A DNA stretch of 38,500 bases from Mesostigma viride. Lineage: Eukaryota > Streptophyta > Mesostigmatophyceae > Mesostigmatales > Mesostigmataceae. The stretch is taken from positions 64,001 to 102,500 of the forward strand of contig RPFO01001189.1 of assembly GCA_009746045.1 (NCBI GenBank), given 5' to 3'. A program made the translations under genes and the position numbers. Below are positions 20,283 through 31,081 of the stretch, piece after piece; within the stretch, counting starts at the first letter, position 1; each line of letters starts with the position of its first letter. The notes under the pieces are model-generated. The model was not told where the DNA came from. It did no database searches and worked only from the letters and a program-made list of their open reading frames with translations.

Positions 20283-20639
20283 CTTTTTGTCGTTCCGTGC
20301 AAACATATCTTCACATGTACGTCGGCGTTGCAAATAGCGCAGCAGCACTTTTTTTCGGGACAAGCCTCGACTAACAGTTTACTTTTGTTAGGTCGGACGT
20401 CTGCACGTCCCGGCTGTTACCGCCCGTCGTCTCTGGCACCACGATAACGTTGGCGGGGGCGTCATTGGGATCGATGAGTCATTGGGATCACACGACGCAC
20501 TTCCCTTACTGCCGGGAGGATCACTGGGGCGCGTTTTCTCCATAGGACCCTTTCCCTTGCTGCCGCCAGCCGAAGCGACTCCAATACGCCTGGTTCGAAC
20601 CATACCTCGCGTCTTTCCTGTCGAACACACCCGTGTGTC
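20283..20639 (-). pseudogene. Broken copy of the possible Cys-rich exon
   Basis: This is the counterpart of 37400-37758. It retains the acceptor (TTTCGCAG) and donor (GTAAAC) but is two bases shorter, with a missing base near 20394 (TTAGGTCGG against TTAGGGTCGG) and another near 20455. The frame therefore closes early. Either the gene is dead in this copy or the exon never coded. Confidence 0.3.
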
Positions 20640-20767
20640 CTGCGAAATAACACAGCCGCTCAGCCGGTGATCAACGTTAAGATGCGCCGGCAGCTTCCCG
20701 CCCTCCCTGTAAAGAAGTATCCAACTGTATTAAAAACCAACAGAGAATACCTGGTTGCATCGGAGGC

Positions 20768-21132
20768 ACTATGTACTCTTGGAGTATATCGTGTGGATCA
20801 CATGGTCACTCCTTCCTATGTAACACGGGCGTGTCTCACCGCGTCGGCAGTCCCCTAATCGGAAATCCCGGATCATATGTACTCCGGACTATGTACTCGT
20901 GGAGTACATGGTCCGGACGGACTATGTACTCTTGGAGTACATAGTCCGGAGTACATAGTCACTCCTTCCTATGTAATACGGGCGTGTCTCACCGCGTCGG
21001 CAGTCCCCTAATCGGAAATCCCGGATTATATGTACTCCGGACTATGTACTCCAAGAGTACATAGTCACTCCGGGCTATGTACTCCCGGAGTACATAGTCC
21101 GGAGTACATAGTCACTCCTTCCTATGTAACAC
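20768..21132. repeat. Palindromic 153-bp satellite, copy A locus
   Basis: The phrase ACTCCTTCCTATGTAA recurs at 20808, 20961 and 21114, a period of 153 bases. Each unit carries several perfect hairpins of the type GGACTATGTACTC-loop-GAGTACATAGTCC with loops of 3-4 bases, plus a constant part containing CGCGTCGGCAGTCCCCTAAT. The single strand could fold extensively. No ORF makes sense here. Confidence 0.9.
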
Positions 21133-21155
21133 GGTTTGTTGACAGAATCCCGAAA

Positions 21156-21229
21156 TGCACGTGGCGGCTGCCCATTGACCAACCTACGACGATCGTCGTA
21201 GGTTGGTCAATGGGAAGCCGCCACGTGCA
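21156..21229. repeat. Near-perfect 74-bp palindrome without a spacer
   Basis: Two 37-base arms meet at GATC (centre between 21192 and 21193), with only one mismatch (G against A, positions 21170 and 21215). The outer ends are TGCACGTGGCGGC and its complement. It lies 24 bases after the satellite. It could extrude as a cruciform, or be the joined ends of a small inverted-repeat element. Confidence 0.95.
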
Positions 21230-21786
21230 GGGGAATAACTTTGGCCGGACCTGTCCGGCCGGCCACAGCCTGTGATCCCCTGGATTACACAGTGCGACAC
21301 GATTCCACGCACATCCAACTATGTTGACTCCAACTATATTTCTTGTGCCGGACGGTTTGTTCCCAGACTCCGTGGTCCAAAAGAATTTTAATTGACCAAT
21401 TCCCGAGTGTAGTGAACTGTAGTTTTTGAAGCTACCAAACAAACAAAGAAAGTGTAAATAAATATTAGTTGCCTGTCACGTGTGCAGCTTTCTCGCTAAC
21501 AAACAAAGAAACATTAAATCTCTGGCTGAAAAATGTGCTTTTCCTAGCCGTAAGAGCAGTGCATCAGGCTGGGTTACACATACCAAAGTCGACAAACAAA
21601 GAATTGTTAAATTTCGCAGCAAGTTCAACGGTTGTTCGGTAACCAAACAAACAAACTAACAAATAATTAATTGGGCGGGCACAGTACAACTTTCAACCAA
21701 TAAAACGCTAATGTCTAATTCCGAAGGGTCTTTCGGTGAGGGGAATTAAAACTACCAATGCGGGGGGTGTAGCTGGCTAGCTACGC
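21230..21786. other. Upstream region of the split host gene
   Basis: No ORF of interest. The phrase ACAAACAAAGAA or close variants occurs at about 21437, 21499, 21593 and 21643. These could be promoter or 5' leader elements of the gene starting at 21787, or old repeats. The region becomes TA-rich before the ATG. Confidence 0.4.
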
Positions 21787-23929
21787 ATGCACACTGTGGA
21801 AGACGTAGAAGACGACGAAGACATTGGTAATCAAGTCTTTCGCAGTCAGGGCGGCCTCTATTGTGTATCCATGGAGGACGCGCGGGCCTGGGAAGCACGC
21901 TGGGTGACAAAGCGCACAGCGGCAACCGCGTTCGCAGAAGAATCGCTGGCAGCAAAGGTACGTCGGACCCCTCACACGACGGCTGCCATGGGAATTAATG
22001 AACATAGTAGCTGAGAACGCATATGCGTACATGTCGTCGCCAGGGGACGCTGTCGCAGACTATAGCTTCTCGCAAAGGTTTGAGGGGATTCATAAAACGT
22101 ATTGTGGCAAGGATGATGTGGGTATGGTTGTGTTCACCCTATCGTCGCAGTTGACCACCCTATCGTCGCAGCGGCGTCACAGCGCTCAAAAGCTGAGGGG
22201 CCGCCATGCAATGTCCCTGTACTTTGTATTGCGCAGATAAGGAAGCGTTGTAGTGAGCACCCTGCTGCATGGGTTGCATTCGTTAGACTGCCTGTCGATA
22301 GTGGCCACGGCTAGTTTATTTGAGCTTTCCCTTGTCGTAATGATGTGACAATACTTCAATGTGGTGAGCCGACCATGCTTGATATAATTTACTGCACGCA
22401 AGCTGCCATAATACCGTGATCCAGTTGGATGATCCTACTTGGTTCCTTGTCCTCCATTGGCCATGTTTGTTGCCCATGTCAGCTAGGGCAGTTTAGGATG
22501 TGTTGTTTTGTTGTTTACCTTGGTTGGCATAGGCCTTACACTCTAACCCGGGGGAAACAGAGAAAATGCTGGTTAGGCACGTGAGTGCTACCGTCAGTGT
22601 TCACATAGTTGCCATGCACCCAAGTGCATTGTCGTGTCTGCCTCATCATCTGCCGTCTCACCGTGGCAGCGTTGATTTCTGACTTGTTCCCCCGCTCCGC
22701 ATGCGTTGGGATTCCGTTTTGGCGTTGCCGTTGAATACAGGTGAGGGAATGCAAAGAACCGCTTGACTTCTCTGAAGCATCAGCAAAGTTTGACGTACAC
22801 GGCGACCCATGGAAGCGTGAGGCGGGGGCAATATACATGGAACAGGAATTGAAAAAATGGCATCAACAAAATCCCAAGCTGTGGAGCAGCCTGAAATTTG
22901 TAAAGGATGGAGTTGTGACCACCACACTTCAGGGAACCACAGCGGTGAGTCACTCTCTTATTTTAGTTGGTGGCAATCTATTGCTGTGATGCAGGCTGCC
23001 ATGCCAGCAGTCTTCCCTAATGTGTGTGGTAGGAGTACAAGACAAAGGCAGTTATGGTGCTGGCCCCTGCACTGACCCTGCCGCTACATGGTTGGTAATG
23101 TTGCTGCTTGGCTGGCTTTCCTTTGACGTGCATATCGTCCAATTTCGGTAATGCAGACCTCCCGCCTAAGGAAGCACATCATTACCTGGAGCAGGGCACG
23201 AGAGGCAGCAGAAAAGAGAGAGGAAGAGAGTGAAAGAGAGGCGGCGAAGAAGCGCGAGGAACAGGATCGGAAAGGCAAGAGGCAGCGGGTGGAGGAACAT
23301 GGCAACGAAGCCAGCGGCAGAGAGGAGCTGCGAGCAAGCATGTCAACTGCGGTGGATGCAGACGTGGGGGAGGCACATGCGGGGCAAGCATGTGTAGGCC
23401 TGGAAATCGTGCCAGGGCCCACCGTGATTGCAATTGCCGAGTTCCTGCTGAAGCGAGCACTGGCCTCATTGCCGCAGTTGGCAGCCAAGGACGCGAGCAT
23501 CACGGAAGTGGATGCTTTGTGCAAGGAAGAAAACTCGGGATCGGGGAGTCCAGCGGTGGACCTGATGAACAACACAGCCTGTGCCCTTGCAAATGCCGCG
23601 CTGCAGTTGGTCTCCAACTCCGTCCATGTTGATGGCAAGGTCAGTGGTGGCACAGTTTCTTCCTGTTTTGGGTATGACGCATAAATAATTGCCCCTTGTA
23701 TGTACGGGTGCGGTCGATTGGCCTCCCTCCAGCAACATTGCAACATCCGTTACTGACGTCCACTGCATGTGGCGGATGCGTTCCTTCTGCATGGGGTTTG
23801 CCTTGTGTGCCGTTATTGTGCAGGGTGTCGTCAGTACATCGGATGCACTGGGGCCCCAGGCCGGTCAGGGGGGCATTCCAGCGGAGCAGCAAGCGAGTAC
23901 ATTGACACAGGAGGGGACAAGGCAGGCCG

Positions 23930-24600
23930 AGGTGGGGGGCAACACCGGGGGGGCGGCAGCACCGGTGGAGCGGGGGAAGCAGGAGGAGGCGGGGGAAGCC
24001 AAGCCTGAGGGGGGTTGCGCCGGGGGGAGGCAGCGAAGGTGGAGCGGGGGAAGCAGGAGGAGGCGGGGGAAGCCAAGGACGAGGAGGGGAGCAGCGCCGG
24101 GGGGCGGCAGCACCGGTGGAGCGGGGGAAGCAGGAGGAGGGGGGGAAGCCAAGGACGAGGAGGGGAGCAGCGCCGGGGGGGAGGCAGCGAAGGTGGAGCG
24201 GGGGAAGCAGGAGGAGGAGGGGAAAGCCAAGGCCGAGGAGGGGAGCAGCGCCGGGGGGGAGGCAGCGAAGGTGGAGTGGGGGAAGCAGGAGGAGGGGGGG
24301 AAGCCAAGGACGAGGAGGGGGTCAAGACCAGAGGGGCGGCAGCAAAGGGGAAGCGGGTGAAGCAGGAGGAGGGGGGGGAAGCCAAGCCTGAGGAGGGGGT
24401 CAAGACCAGAGGGGCGGCAGCAAAGGGGAAGCGGGTGAAGCAGGAGGAGGCGGGGAAGGGCAAGGCCGAGGAGGGGAGCAGCGCCGGGGGGGCGGAAGCA
24501 AAGGTGGAGCAGGGGAAACAGGGTCAGGCGGGGAAGGGCAAGGCCAAGAAGGGGGGGAAGACAGGAGGGAAGACAGCAAAGGGCAGGCATGGGAAGAAGG
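23930..24600 (+). repeat. About eight 78-bp (26-aa) repeats in exon 4 of the split gene
   Basis: The units have the protein pattern AAKVERGKQEEAGEAKDEEG followed by SSAGGE, with variants such as AAAKGKRVKQEE. Following sense along the array needs moves between frames at about 24010, 24105, 24145 and 24300. Each move is in the same direction, equal to one missing base, and each lies at a run of six or more G. After the array come Lys/Gly-rich and Glu-run (24630-24665) segments. Confidence 0.85.
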
Positions 24601-25492
24601 TGACTCCGTTAATCGTGGTGTCGAGTGAGGAGGAGGAGGAGGAGGAGGAGGAGGAGGAGGAGGCGGAGCCGAGGAAGGTAGCGACCGATGAGGAGAAGAG
24701 CAAGGAAACATACTGTCAGTTCTGCAAGAATACCGCTAAAGTTTATCATGAACACAAGGACGAGCGTACGTCTGTACCCAAACAGAATCACCTTCACCAA
24801 CTTTGCATCAGGCTGCCATGTGGACGCAGGTATCATGTTTGTCTGGGCGTTGATCCTCGCGTCCTACTGGGGACGCTTGTGGGGGCTGGTTTTGATAGGG
24901 GGGAGAGCGCGTGGAGAGGACCACTGCAGTGAACGATGCGAGGTGGGATGGCTGCTGATGCAGTGTGTGGGGTACCTAGCCTTTTCCAAGCCGGACAATG
25001 AGGATTTGTACCAAGCCAAGCTGGATGAGGCAAGGGACAAGCTACGAGATGCGCTTGCGAGGGTATCCACAGATGTGAACCCAACGGGAAAGGGCGTCCC
25101 AGATGCAACGGTGAGACTGTTGCTTGACCATGTCAAATTTATTGGCATCAAAGAGGGCAACTGGATGTGCAAGCCCCCCCGCGTCACCGAGGAGCCTGCT
25201 TTTGCGCTTCTCGACCTCTCGTATCGCGAAGAAGCTCACCCCACGCCGCTGTCCGTCACCGACCGCATCAAAAAAGCGTGCCAGTCATCGCTGTGGGCAC
25301 ATCGTAAGCACGCCACGGAAGGTGAGCAGTATCCTGAACCACTGTGCTTCCACCCGCGCACGTTCCTATTCGACGTCCCACCCCCATTCCTGGCCTTCTG
25401 CAACCTCCACAACTGGAAATCCCTGCCATGCAGGAAGTACAAGGGAGGGGATGTGCCAGTGATAGTGGAGGGGGTGCAGTTGATGGCGGATG

Positions 25493-25497
25493 GCAAC
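25493..25497 (+). repeat. Left target-site duplication of the copia element
   Basis: GCAAC directly precedes the 5' LTR and is repeated directly after the 3' LTR (33983-33987). Five-base duplications are usual for Ty1/copia integration. Confidence 0.92.
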
Positions 25498-25955
25498 AGT
25501 TAGATGAGATGCTTAGGCTGACACACGGATTTCCGGCCTGCGCGCCGCGTATTGCCTACCGCGGCTGAGCGGGACACCTCAGTACAGTACGGCAGGGTGT
25601 ACGGTACTGAGGTGTCATGTGGACCGATGTGCGGTTAGTGCCAGACTGTTCCTAGGTGCTAGCTCGACCCGCCAGGTCCGGTGTAGCCGGGCCTGACGGG
25701 CCGAGTCTTAGCTGGTTGCTAGTGACGTGGTCGCATGGCATTGCAGTGTACAGTTGTCCACTGGTTGTGTGCTGCAGGTAGCACCGCCATAGGCATATAG
25801 GCGTAGCACTGGGGAGTGCCGCAGCACCCGAGTTTGCCCAGACGTTCCATTCTGAGCCCTCAGCTTCCATTGCTCTCTCATTGTATTATTGTAATACAAT
25901 CATCATTCGCTCTCAGCTTTCGCAGTTGTTCGTCGTCCCTAGTCTCCATCCAACT
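25498..25955 (+). repeat. 5' LTR of the copia element (458 bp)
   Basis: I read it as identical to 33525-33982. The ends are AGTTAG and CCAACT. It holds a strong hairpin at 25573-25616. The short ORFs in it are duplicated with the LTR and have no recognisable content. Confidence 0.95.
25573..25616 (+). other. Hairpin inside the LTR
   Basis: The 13-base arms GACACCTCAGTAC (25573-25585) and GTACTGAGGTGTC (25604-25616) are perfectly complementary around an 18-base loop. The same hairpin exists in the 3' LTR. It may structure the LTR transcript; a role is inference. Confidence 0.8.
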
Positions 25956-25999
25956 TGGACTGAAAAGTTCGATATTTTTTTTACAAGCAAAAAAAAGAT

Positions 26000-27967
26000 A
26001 TGGCTTCCAACAACGGCAACAACGGCAACAACAACAAGGGGAAGGCGCCTGCCAGGCGCACCTCACCCCGCCTTTCGCCGGAGGGCACGCCCTCCACCAC
26101 CGATGCGAGGGTGACGCCCAACGTCACCTTCCGCACGGTGGTCGCTGACCAACCCAGGCGTCGGGGCCCGCAGGTGGGGCCCGGCGCCCGGGGGATGGCG
26201 AGCGGTCGGCCGTTTGCCACTGGCGGTTCGTCCGCCATGGCACCTGGGGGGCAGGTCCCCCGGGCACGATTCCCCCGTCGCAGGTGACGGGGGTCGTGAG
26301 CGGAGTGATTCCTCGAGGAGGATGGGAGGTGCAGCCTGCGAGGCCTCGGCCTTCGCTGAGCTTTCGTCGCAGACACCTGCGACGTCTGGCAACCTTTCCG
26401 TGGGCCGACAGATGGCCACCATGGACATTGACCGGTATGGGGAACATGTTCCGCCCCCGGTCGCGTTCGGGCGCCCACCCCATTTTCTCCCCCTTGGGGA
26501 GGACGACATCCCGGCGTTCATTTCGGTGAACGGCCGGATCATGCACCAACGTTTTCAGTTGCTTCCAGATGAGCAGATCACGCGATAGAGGTTCATCGGG
26601 TGCACACGCTGATCGAGGGGCGTCTTAGGATGCAGTCCCACTGGTTCAGGTGGCAGTTTGGCTGTACTGTTTCGCCAATCGGCCGAGGCACAACCCCGGC
26701 ACTGTTGATCAGTGGGCGTCCAGGCAGCGCCAGAGAGAGGCGCTGCGCGTGGTCGCCCAGACAGGAGATCGCGCTGACTCCGTTGGGGCCGTGGCCCCAA
26801 GTCACGCCAGTTGGCTGGGGCCCGGATAGGCGTGAGGCGGCTGCGATGCCGCCTGCGACGGAGCGCGGGGCGGCAGACGCCCCCAACACGCCCATGGGTG
26901 GTGAAGCCACCCAGGACCCTCTGGCAGGTCAGAGGGTCCAACCTCAGCCGCAGGCTCCCCCGCCCAGCGTGGGGGGCCAGGTGGCTGAGGAGGCCACCGG
27001 GGTCGCAGGGACCCCGGCGGCGACACAAGCGCCCGGGGTCGCAGGGACCCCGGCAGCGACGCCGGCGCCTCCGGCGCTGGCGGGGGATGCAGCCCCCATG
27101 GAGGGTGTCACGGGCACCTCCAGCGGCTCTGGGGGGCAGGCCCCCTCTAGCCGCAACAAGGACAAGTCCCTGGCAGGGCCGGAGGGGCCTCAGGGTCCCA
27201 CCAGCTGGGCAGCAACCAGCACTGCTGGAGGGCGACCTGAAGGTCGCGACTTCATCACCCTGGGTGATGAGGCCGTGTGGCGTGCCATACAGACAGCCAC
27301 AGCCTCCTTCCGTGGGCTGGCCGACAGGAGCCAGCAGATGCACGTCGCGGAGGCGGGCAGCCTGGTGTGTGCAATCATCACGCACATCCTGGGCCTGCCC
27401 AACCTCCAAGAGGGCACACGCAGGGTGTGCGACGACCTGCTGCCTGCCCTGCAGGCTCTCCTCTCAGGGAGGAGGGTGCAGGGCAGCAGGGTGCGTCTGG
27501 TGCGTCTGGAGCTCCTACACAACGCCATCCTGAGGGGCGGGTAGGTGGCTGCCTACCTGGCTGCATCATGATCTTACTAACCCTACTGACGATGAAGTGT
27601 CCCTCTCTCCCACCTTCCATGATTGGGAGGAGGCCCGCAGCAGGAGGCGGGAAGTGACACACACTCACACCCCCACCCAGCCCACCCCTATGTTGTCTAA
27701 CCCTCCTACACAGCCCATGTTTGCCCATCCTGCTCAGCTCACTCAAGTAGCACTTCCCTCTCAGCAGGTCTCTCCTGTGAATGCTGCAGCAGCAACACCA
27801 TCTTCTCCCTCTCCCCCTGCATCCCCCTCTAGGTTGCCCACTTACAATGAAAACCGTCCTGTGGATAGGATTAATGTCAGGGGGCTGCCTGAGGGGTATA
27901 CTAGGGAGCAGGGGAATCATGCACTTCTCTCTCTGCAGCTGGCTAGGGAGGAACTGAATGTCAAGAA
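26000..27967 (+). pseudogene. Copia gag, N-terminal part, frameshifted
   Basis: The ATG at 26000 starts MASNNGNNGNNNKGKA, 45 bases after the 5' LTR. Sense then moves frame near 26200-26280, near 26580 (to EVHRVHTLIEGRL), near 27535 in a G-rich run (to GRWLPTWLHHDLTN) and near 27990 (into the long frame that follows). The content is Pro/Ala/Gly-rich, then a more structured part with FITLGDEAVWRAIQTATASF. Across the joins I see no in-frame stop other than those created by the frame moves, so single-base indels, real or artefactual, are the simplest explanation. Gag forms the particle in the cytoplasm. Confidence 0.6.
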
Positions 27968-28633
27968 TTGGTTTGGATCTCTCATGCAGGGGGATTTTAC
28001 CATCAGTCCTCTTCTCAGATTCAGAATCTCATTCTTGTCTTCCAGCGTAGGTATCCCAAGTGGCAGGACACGCAGGCTAGGGCAGTTTGGGAGGCTTTCA
28101 TGAAGGAGCTAACTGACCTCCTCTCCACCCCCTCATCTGTGGACATCTATGGGGCATTCAGGTGGGTAGAGGAATACAGGGTCACATCAGTGGACTATGT
28201 GGCTGAGACAAAGAAATATGAGCTAGCCATCAAAGCACGTCCTGATGTCCAGCAGCTAGATCACAAGTTCTTGCTGCGTTCCTTCCTTGAGAAACTCAAA
28301 CTTGACAAAAACACCTACGCTATGCTTGCAACAGGAATGGCAAAGTACTGGGAGGACATGAAGGAGGCATTGGATTATATCAAGCTGGCCTTGGCTCCCC
28401 TTAGCCAGGGGGCCATGGGCACCTCTGTAAAGAGGGTCAGGGGGGAAGAGAGGGAGGAGGAGGATAGGGAGAGGGAAGACAGGAGCAAGAGACCTGTCAC
28501 TATGGCAGAAGTCAAGTCCCTGCTGGGACAAATGTTTAAGGGCAAGGGCAAGGGCAAGGGCAAGGGCAAGGGCAGGGGCTGGGGCAAGGGCAAGGGTAAG
28601 GGGCAGTCTCCCTCCAAGGGGGGCAGCTCCAGC

Positions 28634-28716
<83 letters not shown>

Positions 28717-29992
28717 GAAGCAGGACAAGGAGGACAAGTCTTCTCAGCGGTGCACCCGCTGTGGCATGAAGTACCACCTGCGGCCCACCTGCCGCAAGAA
28801 CGTGGACGAGCTGGGGCATTTGGACGTCCTGTGCCACAAGTGCCACGGGCCGCCCCACGGTGACCCCAAGGACTGCAAGCGGCCTCCTTACGGCAAGAAG
28901 TGTGAGTCTCCCTCTCATGCTGGCTTGAGTGTGCCTGCTTCACCTCTTTCATCTGCATGCCCCACTGTCAGAGCAGTGAGCAGTTCTGGAAAGGTGCTAC
29001 AGCTGGTTTCAGAAGATTATGTCTCTAAACCAACCTTCACATCTATGGTTCCCAAGGTGTGCAGAGTGTCCCCAGCAGAGGATGCTCAGATCAGTTTTCA
29101 GGAGCTTGCTTTGCAGTTGCATTTCCTTTATGGGCATGAAGTGAGTGCAGAGGTGGTGGCAGCAGCAATAGGGGGGGCAGCACTCAGACGTGCATGCCAG
29201 GTGGTCAGATCCCACTGCCAGCATTGTCAGTTCAATGCACCCAAACCCCCTAAGTGGCATGTAGCTACCCCACCTAAGAGCAAGGGCAGGGTGGTAGGAG
29301 ATGTCTTTCATATCAAAGGACAATCTTACTTGGCACTTAAAGATGCATGGTCAAGGTACACAACCATTGAACCATTACCTGGAATGGACAAGACACAGTT
29401 GCTCAGGGCTCTCTTGATTGCTCAGGCCAGGTACTACCCTGTGGAGGCATTGTTACTGGATCAGCAGTTCACGTGTCTTGCCAATGAACCAGGGTGTGAG
29501 GCTATTGATCTGGCTGGGCTAGAAGATCATGAGAGGCAAGGCATTATTGAAAGGGCCATCAGGTCCATTAAAACCCTTGTAGCCAAAGAAGATGGCAATC
29601 TGCTGGCTGACAGTGGGTCATATGCTGACAGAGCTCTGTGGTCCACCAGGTTGTGCCAAGTCCTCAACAGGAGGCCACTCATGAAAACCCCACAAGGGGT
29701 GGTCATTACACCAGATGGATTGCATGCAGGCATTTATCCACCTGAGGTACTAGCCCTATACAACGCACAGCGAGCACAGACAGCTAGCAGGTTAGCTGTC
29801 AAGGATGCAAAGCATCCACGTCCCACCTTCAGAGAAGGGGATCAGGTCCTATTCTACAAGGAGTCGGGACTAGGCAAGGTGGGTACCTGGCATGGGCCAG
29901 CCACCATCCTAAAGTTTAACACCACTGGCAGGACAGTGTTAGTTAAACACAATGACACGGGAAAATTCACAGGTGTTCACCTCACAGGATGA
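27968..29992 (+). CDS. Copia Gag C-terminus, zinc knuckles and integrase
   Basis: A 674-codon frame. A helical capsid-like part (RRYPKWQDTQARAVWEAF and on to about residue 150) is followed by a Gly-Lys run and 27 Asn codons. Next come two zinc knuckles: CTRCGMKYHLRPTC (28751-28792, CX2CX4HX4C) and CHKCHGPPHGDPKDC. The integrase HHCC region has LHFLYGH and CQHC. The catalytic core shows the first Asp in GDVFHI (29300), SRYT, the second Asp in LLDQQFT and the Glu in GIIERAIRS, so D-D-E looks intact. The C-terminal part reads PTFREGDQVLFY and GTWHGPATIL, as expected for the end of an integrase. The stop TGA overlaps an ATG (29989) that opens the next frame. Integrase inserts the cDNA into nuclear DNA. 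Confidence 0.88.
28634..28714 (+). repeat. (AAC)n array coding for poly-Asn
   Basis: Twenty-seven AAC codons in the copia Gag frame, just before the zinc knuckles. Such a run is likely length-variable between copies of the element. Confidence 0.95.
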
Positions 29993-31081
29993 AATTGTAT
30001 TTTCCAACTGTGTCAGACGTGGCAGAGGAGGAAGAGCTGTTGGCCGACAGCCCTGTACAGTTGCCTGGCATCCCAGCGTTGCCCAGTGAGTGGTTGTTTG
30101 GAACACCCACTGGTGAGTGTGAGAGCCACACCCACTGTGACACCCAGGTCACCCTTGATGATTGCAGGCAGTCACTGCAGGCTTGGCCCCCTGCAGCAGA
30201 GGGTCACATTGGCAAAACAGGTGATCAGCAACCTATCACCTCTTCAAGTGTGAACATAGCTCAGCCACTAGCTGCACCTTCCAAACGCAGCCTAGCAGAC
30301 GCTGTTCGCATTTTACAAGCAGCTCATAGAGCCAAAGCTCAAACTGCTGCAGGATCAGCTAAGGTGGGGAAGGTTGGGCAGAATGACAATAGCCCATTTA
30401 TGGTTGCAGTGGACACACAAGCCCAGGTCAGCATTATCAGTGCCCTGGCTGTGCCCCATTGCCTTTGGAACCTTCACCCTGGCACCATGTGGCTGATTTC
30501 TCAGGGCAGTCATCCCTCAAGGTATTAGGTCAGGTCATGTTGACTATACTCGGTATCCCCACTCCTTTTCAGGTCTTGGAAGGTTATAAAGGGAATGCTT
30601 TGTTGGGGGATCCTTTTCTCTGTTACCCTGGTGTCCTCATCTCCAGTGATAGACTATCCATCCAGGACATGGGTGGTGTTGATCTGAATCATTTCAAAAT
30701 TTCTCTTGAAAAACTTCTTAACACCAACATTGCTTCTGTAAAATTTGCTACACCCAAGTATGCCCCAGGGCAAGAACCCTGTGTGGCAGACTTGGTTCAC
30801 AACCAAAAACTTCATCCCAACTCATTTGGATTGGGCAAGCATGATGTGGCTAAAATGTCTCCTCTTTCTTATGAACAGATAGAGCAAGACTGTCGCACAC
30901 ACATAGGATTCCTAAAATGGGTGGAGGCCTTTAACAAGGCCAGGGAAGAATGGGTAGTGCCAGATCCTCTTAGTCCTTCTCATACTCCACCTGTCACACC
31001 TATTGACAAAAAGCCTGCAGGGTGCAAGCACTTGCGCCTGAAGTTTGTGTGTAAACATAAGCCAGCAGCAGATGGGTCAGT
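29989..31081 (+). pseudogene. Copia retropepsin-like domain and linker to RT, one internal frame change
   Basis: The first frame (ATG 29989, overlapping the integrase stop) ends at 30528. It carries FMVAVDTQAQVSIISALAVP, which looks like the active-site strand of a retropepsin, but with DTQ (30412-30420) where DTG or DSG is expected. From 30459 the next frame continues the fold: HHVADFSGQSSLKVLGQVML, then GNALLGDPFLCYPGVLISSD, matching the second half of the family. A single-base change at about 30454-30460 separates the halves. The second frame then runs through SFGLGKHDVAKMSPL and the RT-proximal linker to about 31081. This domain lies after the integrase, unlike the usual PR-INT order. Confidence 0.7.

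Larger units (their letters stand above)
19032..21132 (+). repeat. Segmental duplication, copy A
   Basis: Nearly collinear with 35296 to the window end, at well above 90% identity by eye. It includes an ATTCA microsatellite (about 19112-19132), a stretch of the dispersed repeat family, a possible minus-strand exon (20283-20639) and a 153-bp palindromic satellite (from about 20768). Relative to copy B it lacks the 493-bp TIR element (empty site at about 20041) and the (AGGC)n block (junction at about 20182). Homology ends at about 21132. Confidence 0.9.

Noticed and set aside
20585-20605. GGTTCGAACC as a tRNA T-loop or Pol III B box
   Set aside because: The flanks do not form a T arm, and I find no acceptor stem or anticodon arm. 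It also occurs inside the candidate exon of both duplicated copies.
20768-21132. Possible CRISPR-like array
   Set aside because: The unit is 153 bases with hairpins throughout and no unique spacers; this is a eukaryotic satellite.
25322-25433. Possible intron with donor GTGAGC and acceptor CATGCAG in exon 5 of the split gene
   Set aside because: Splicing it shifts the frame and gives a stop within ten codons, while the unspliced frame stays open to the insertion and 81 codons beyond.
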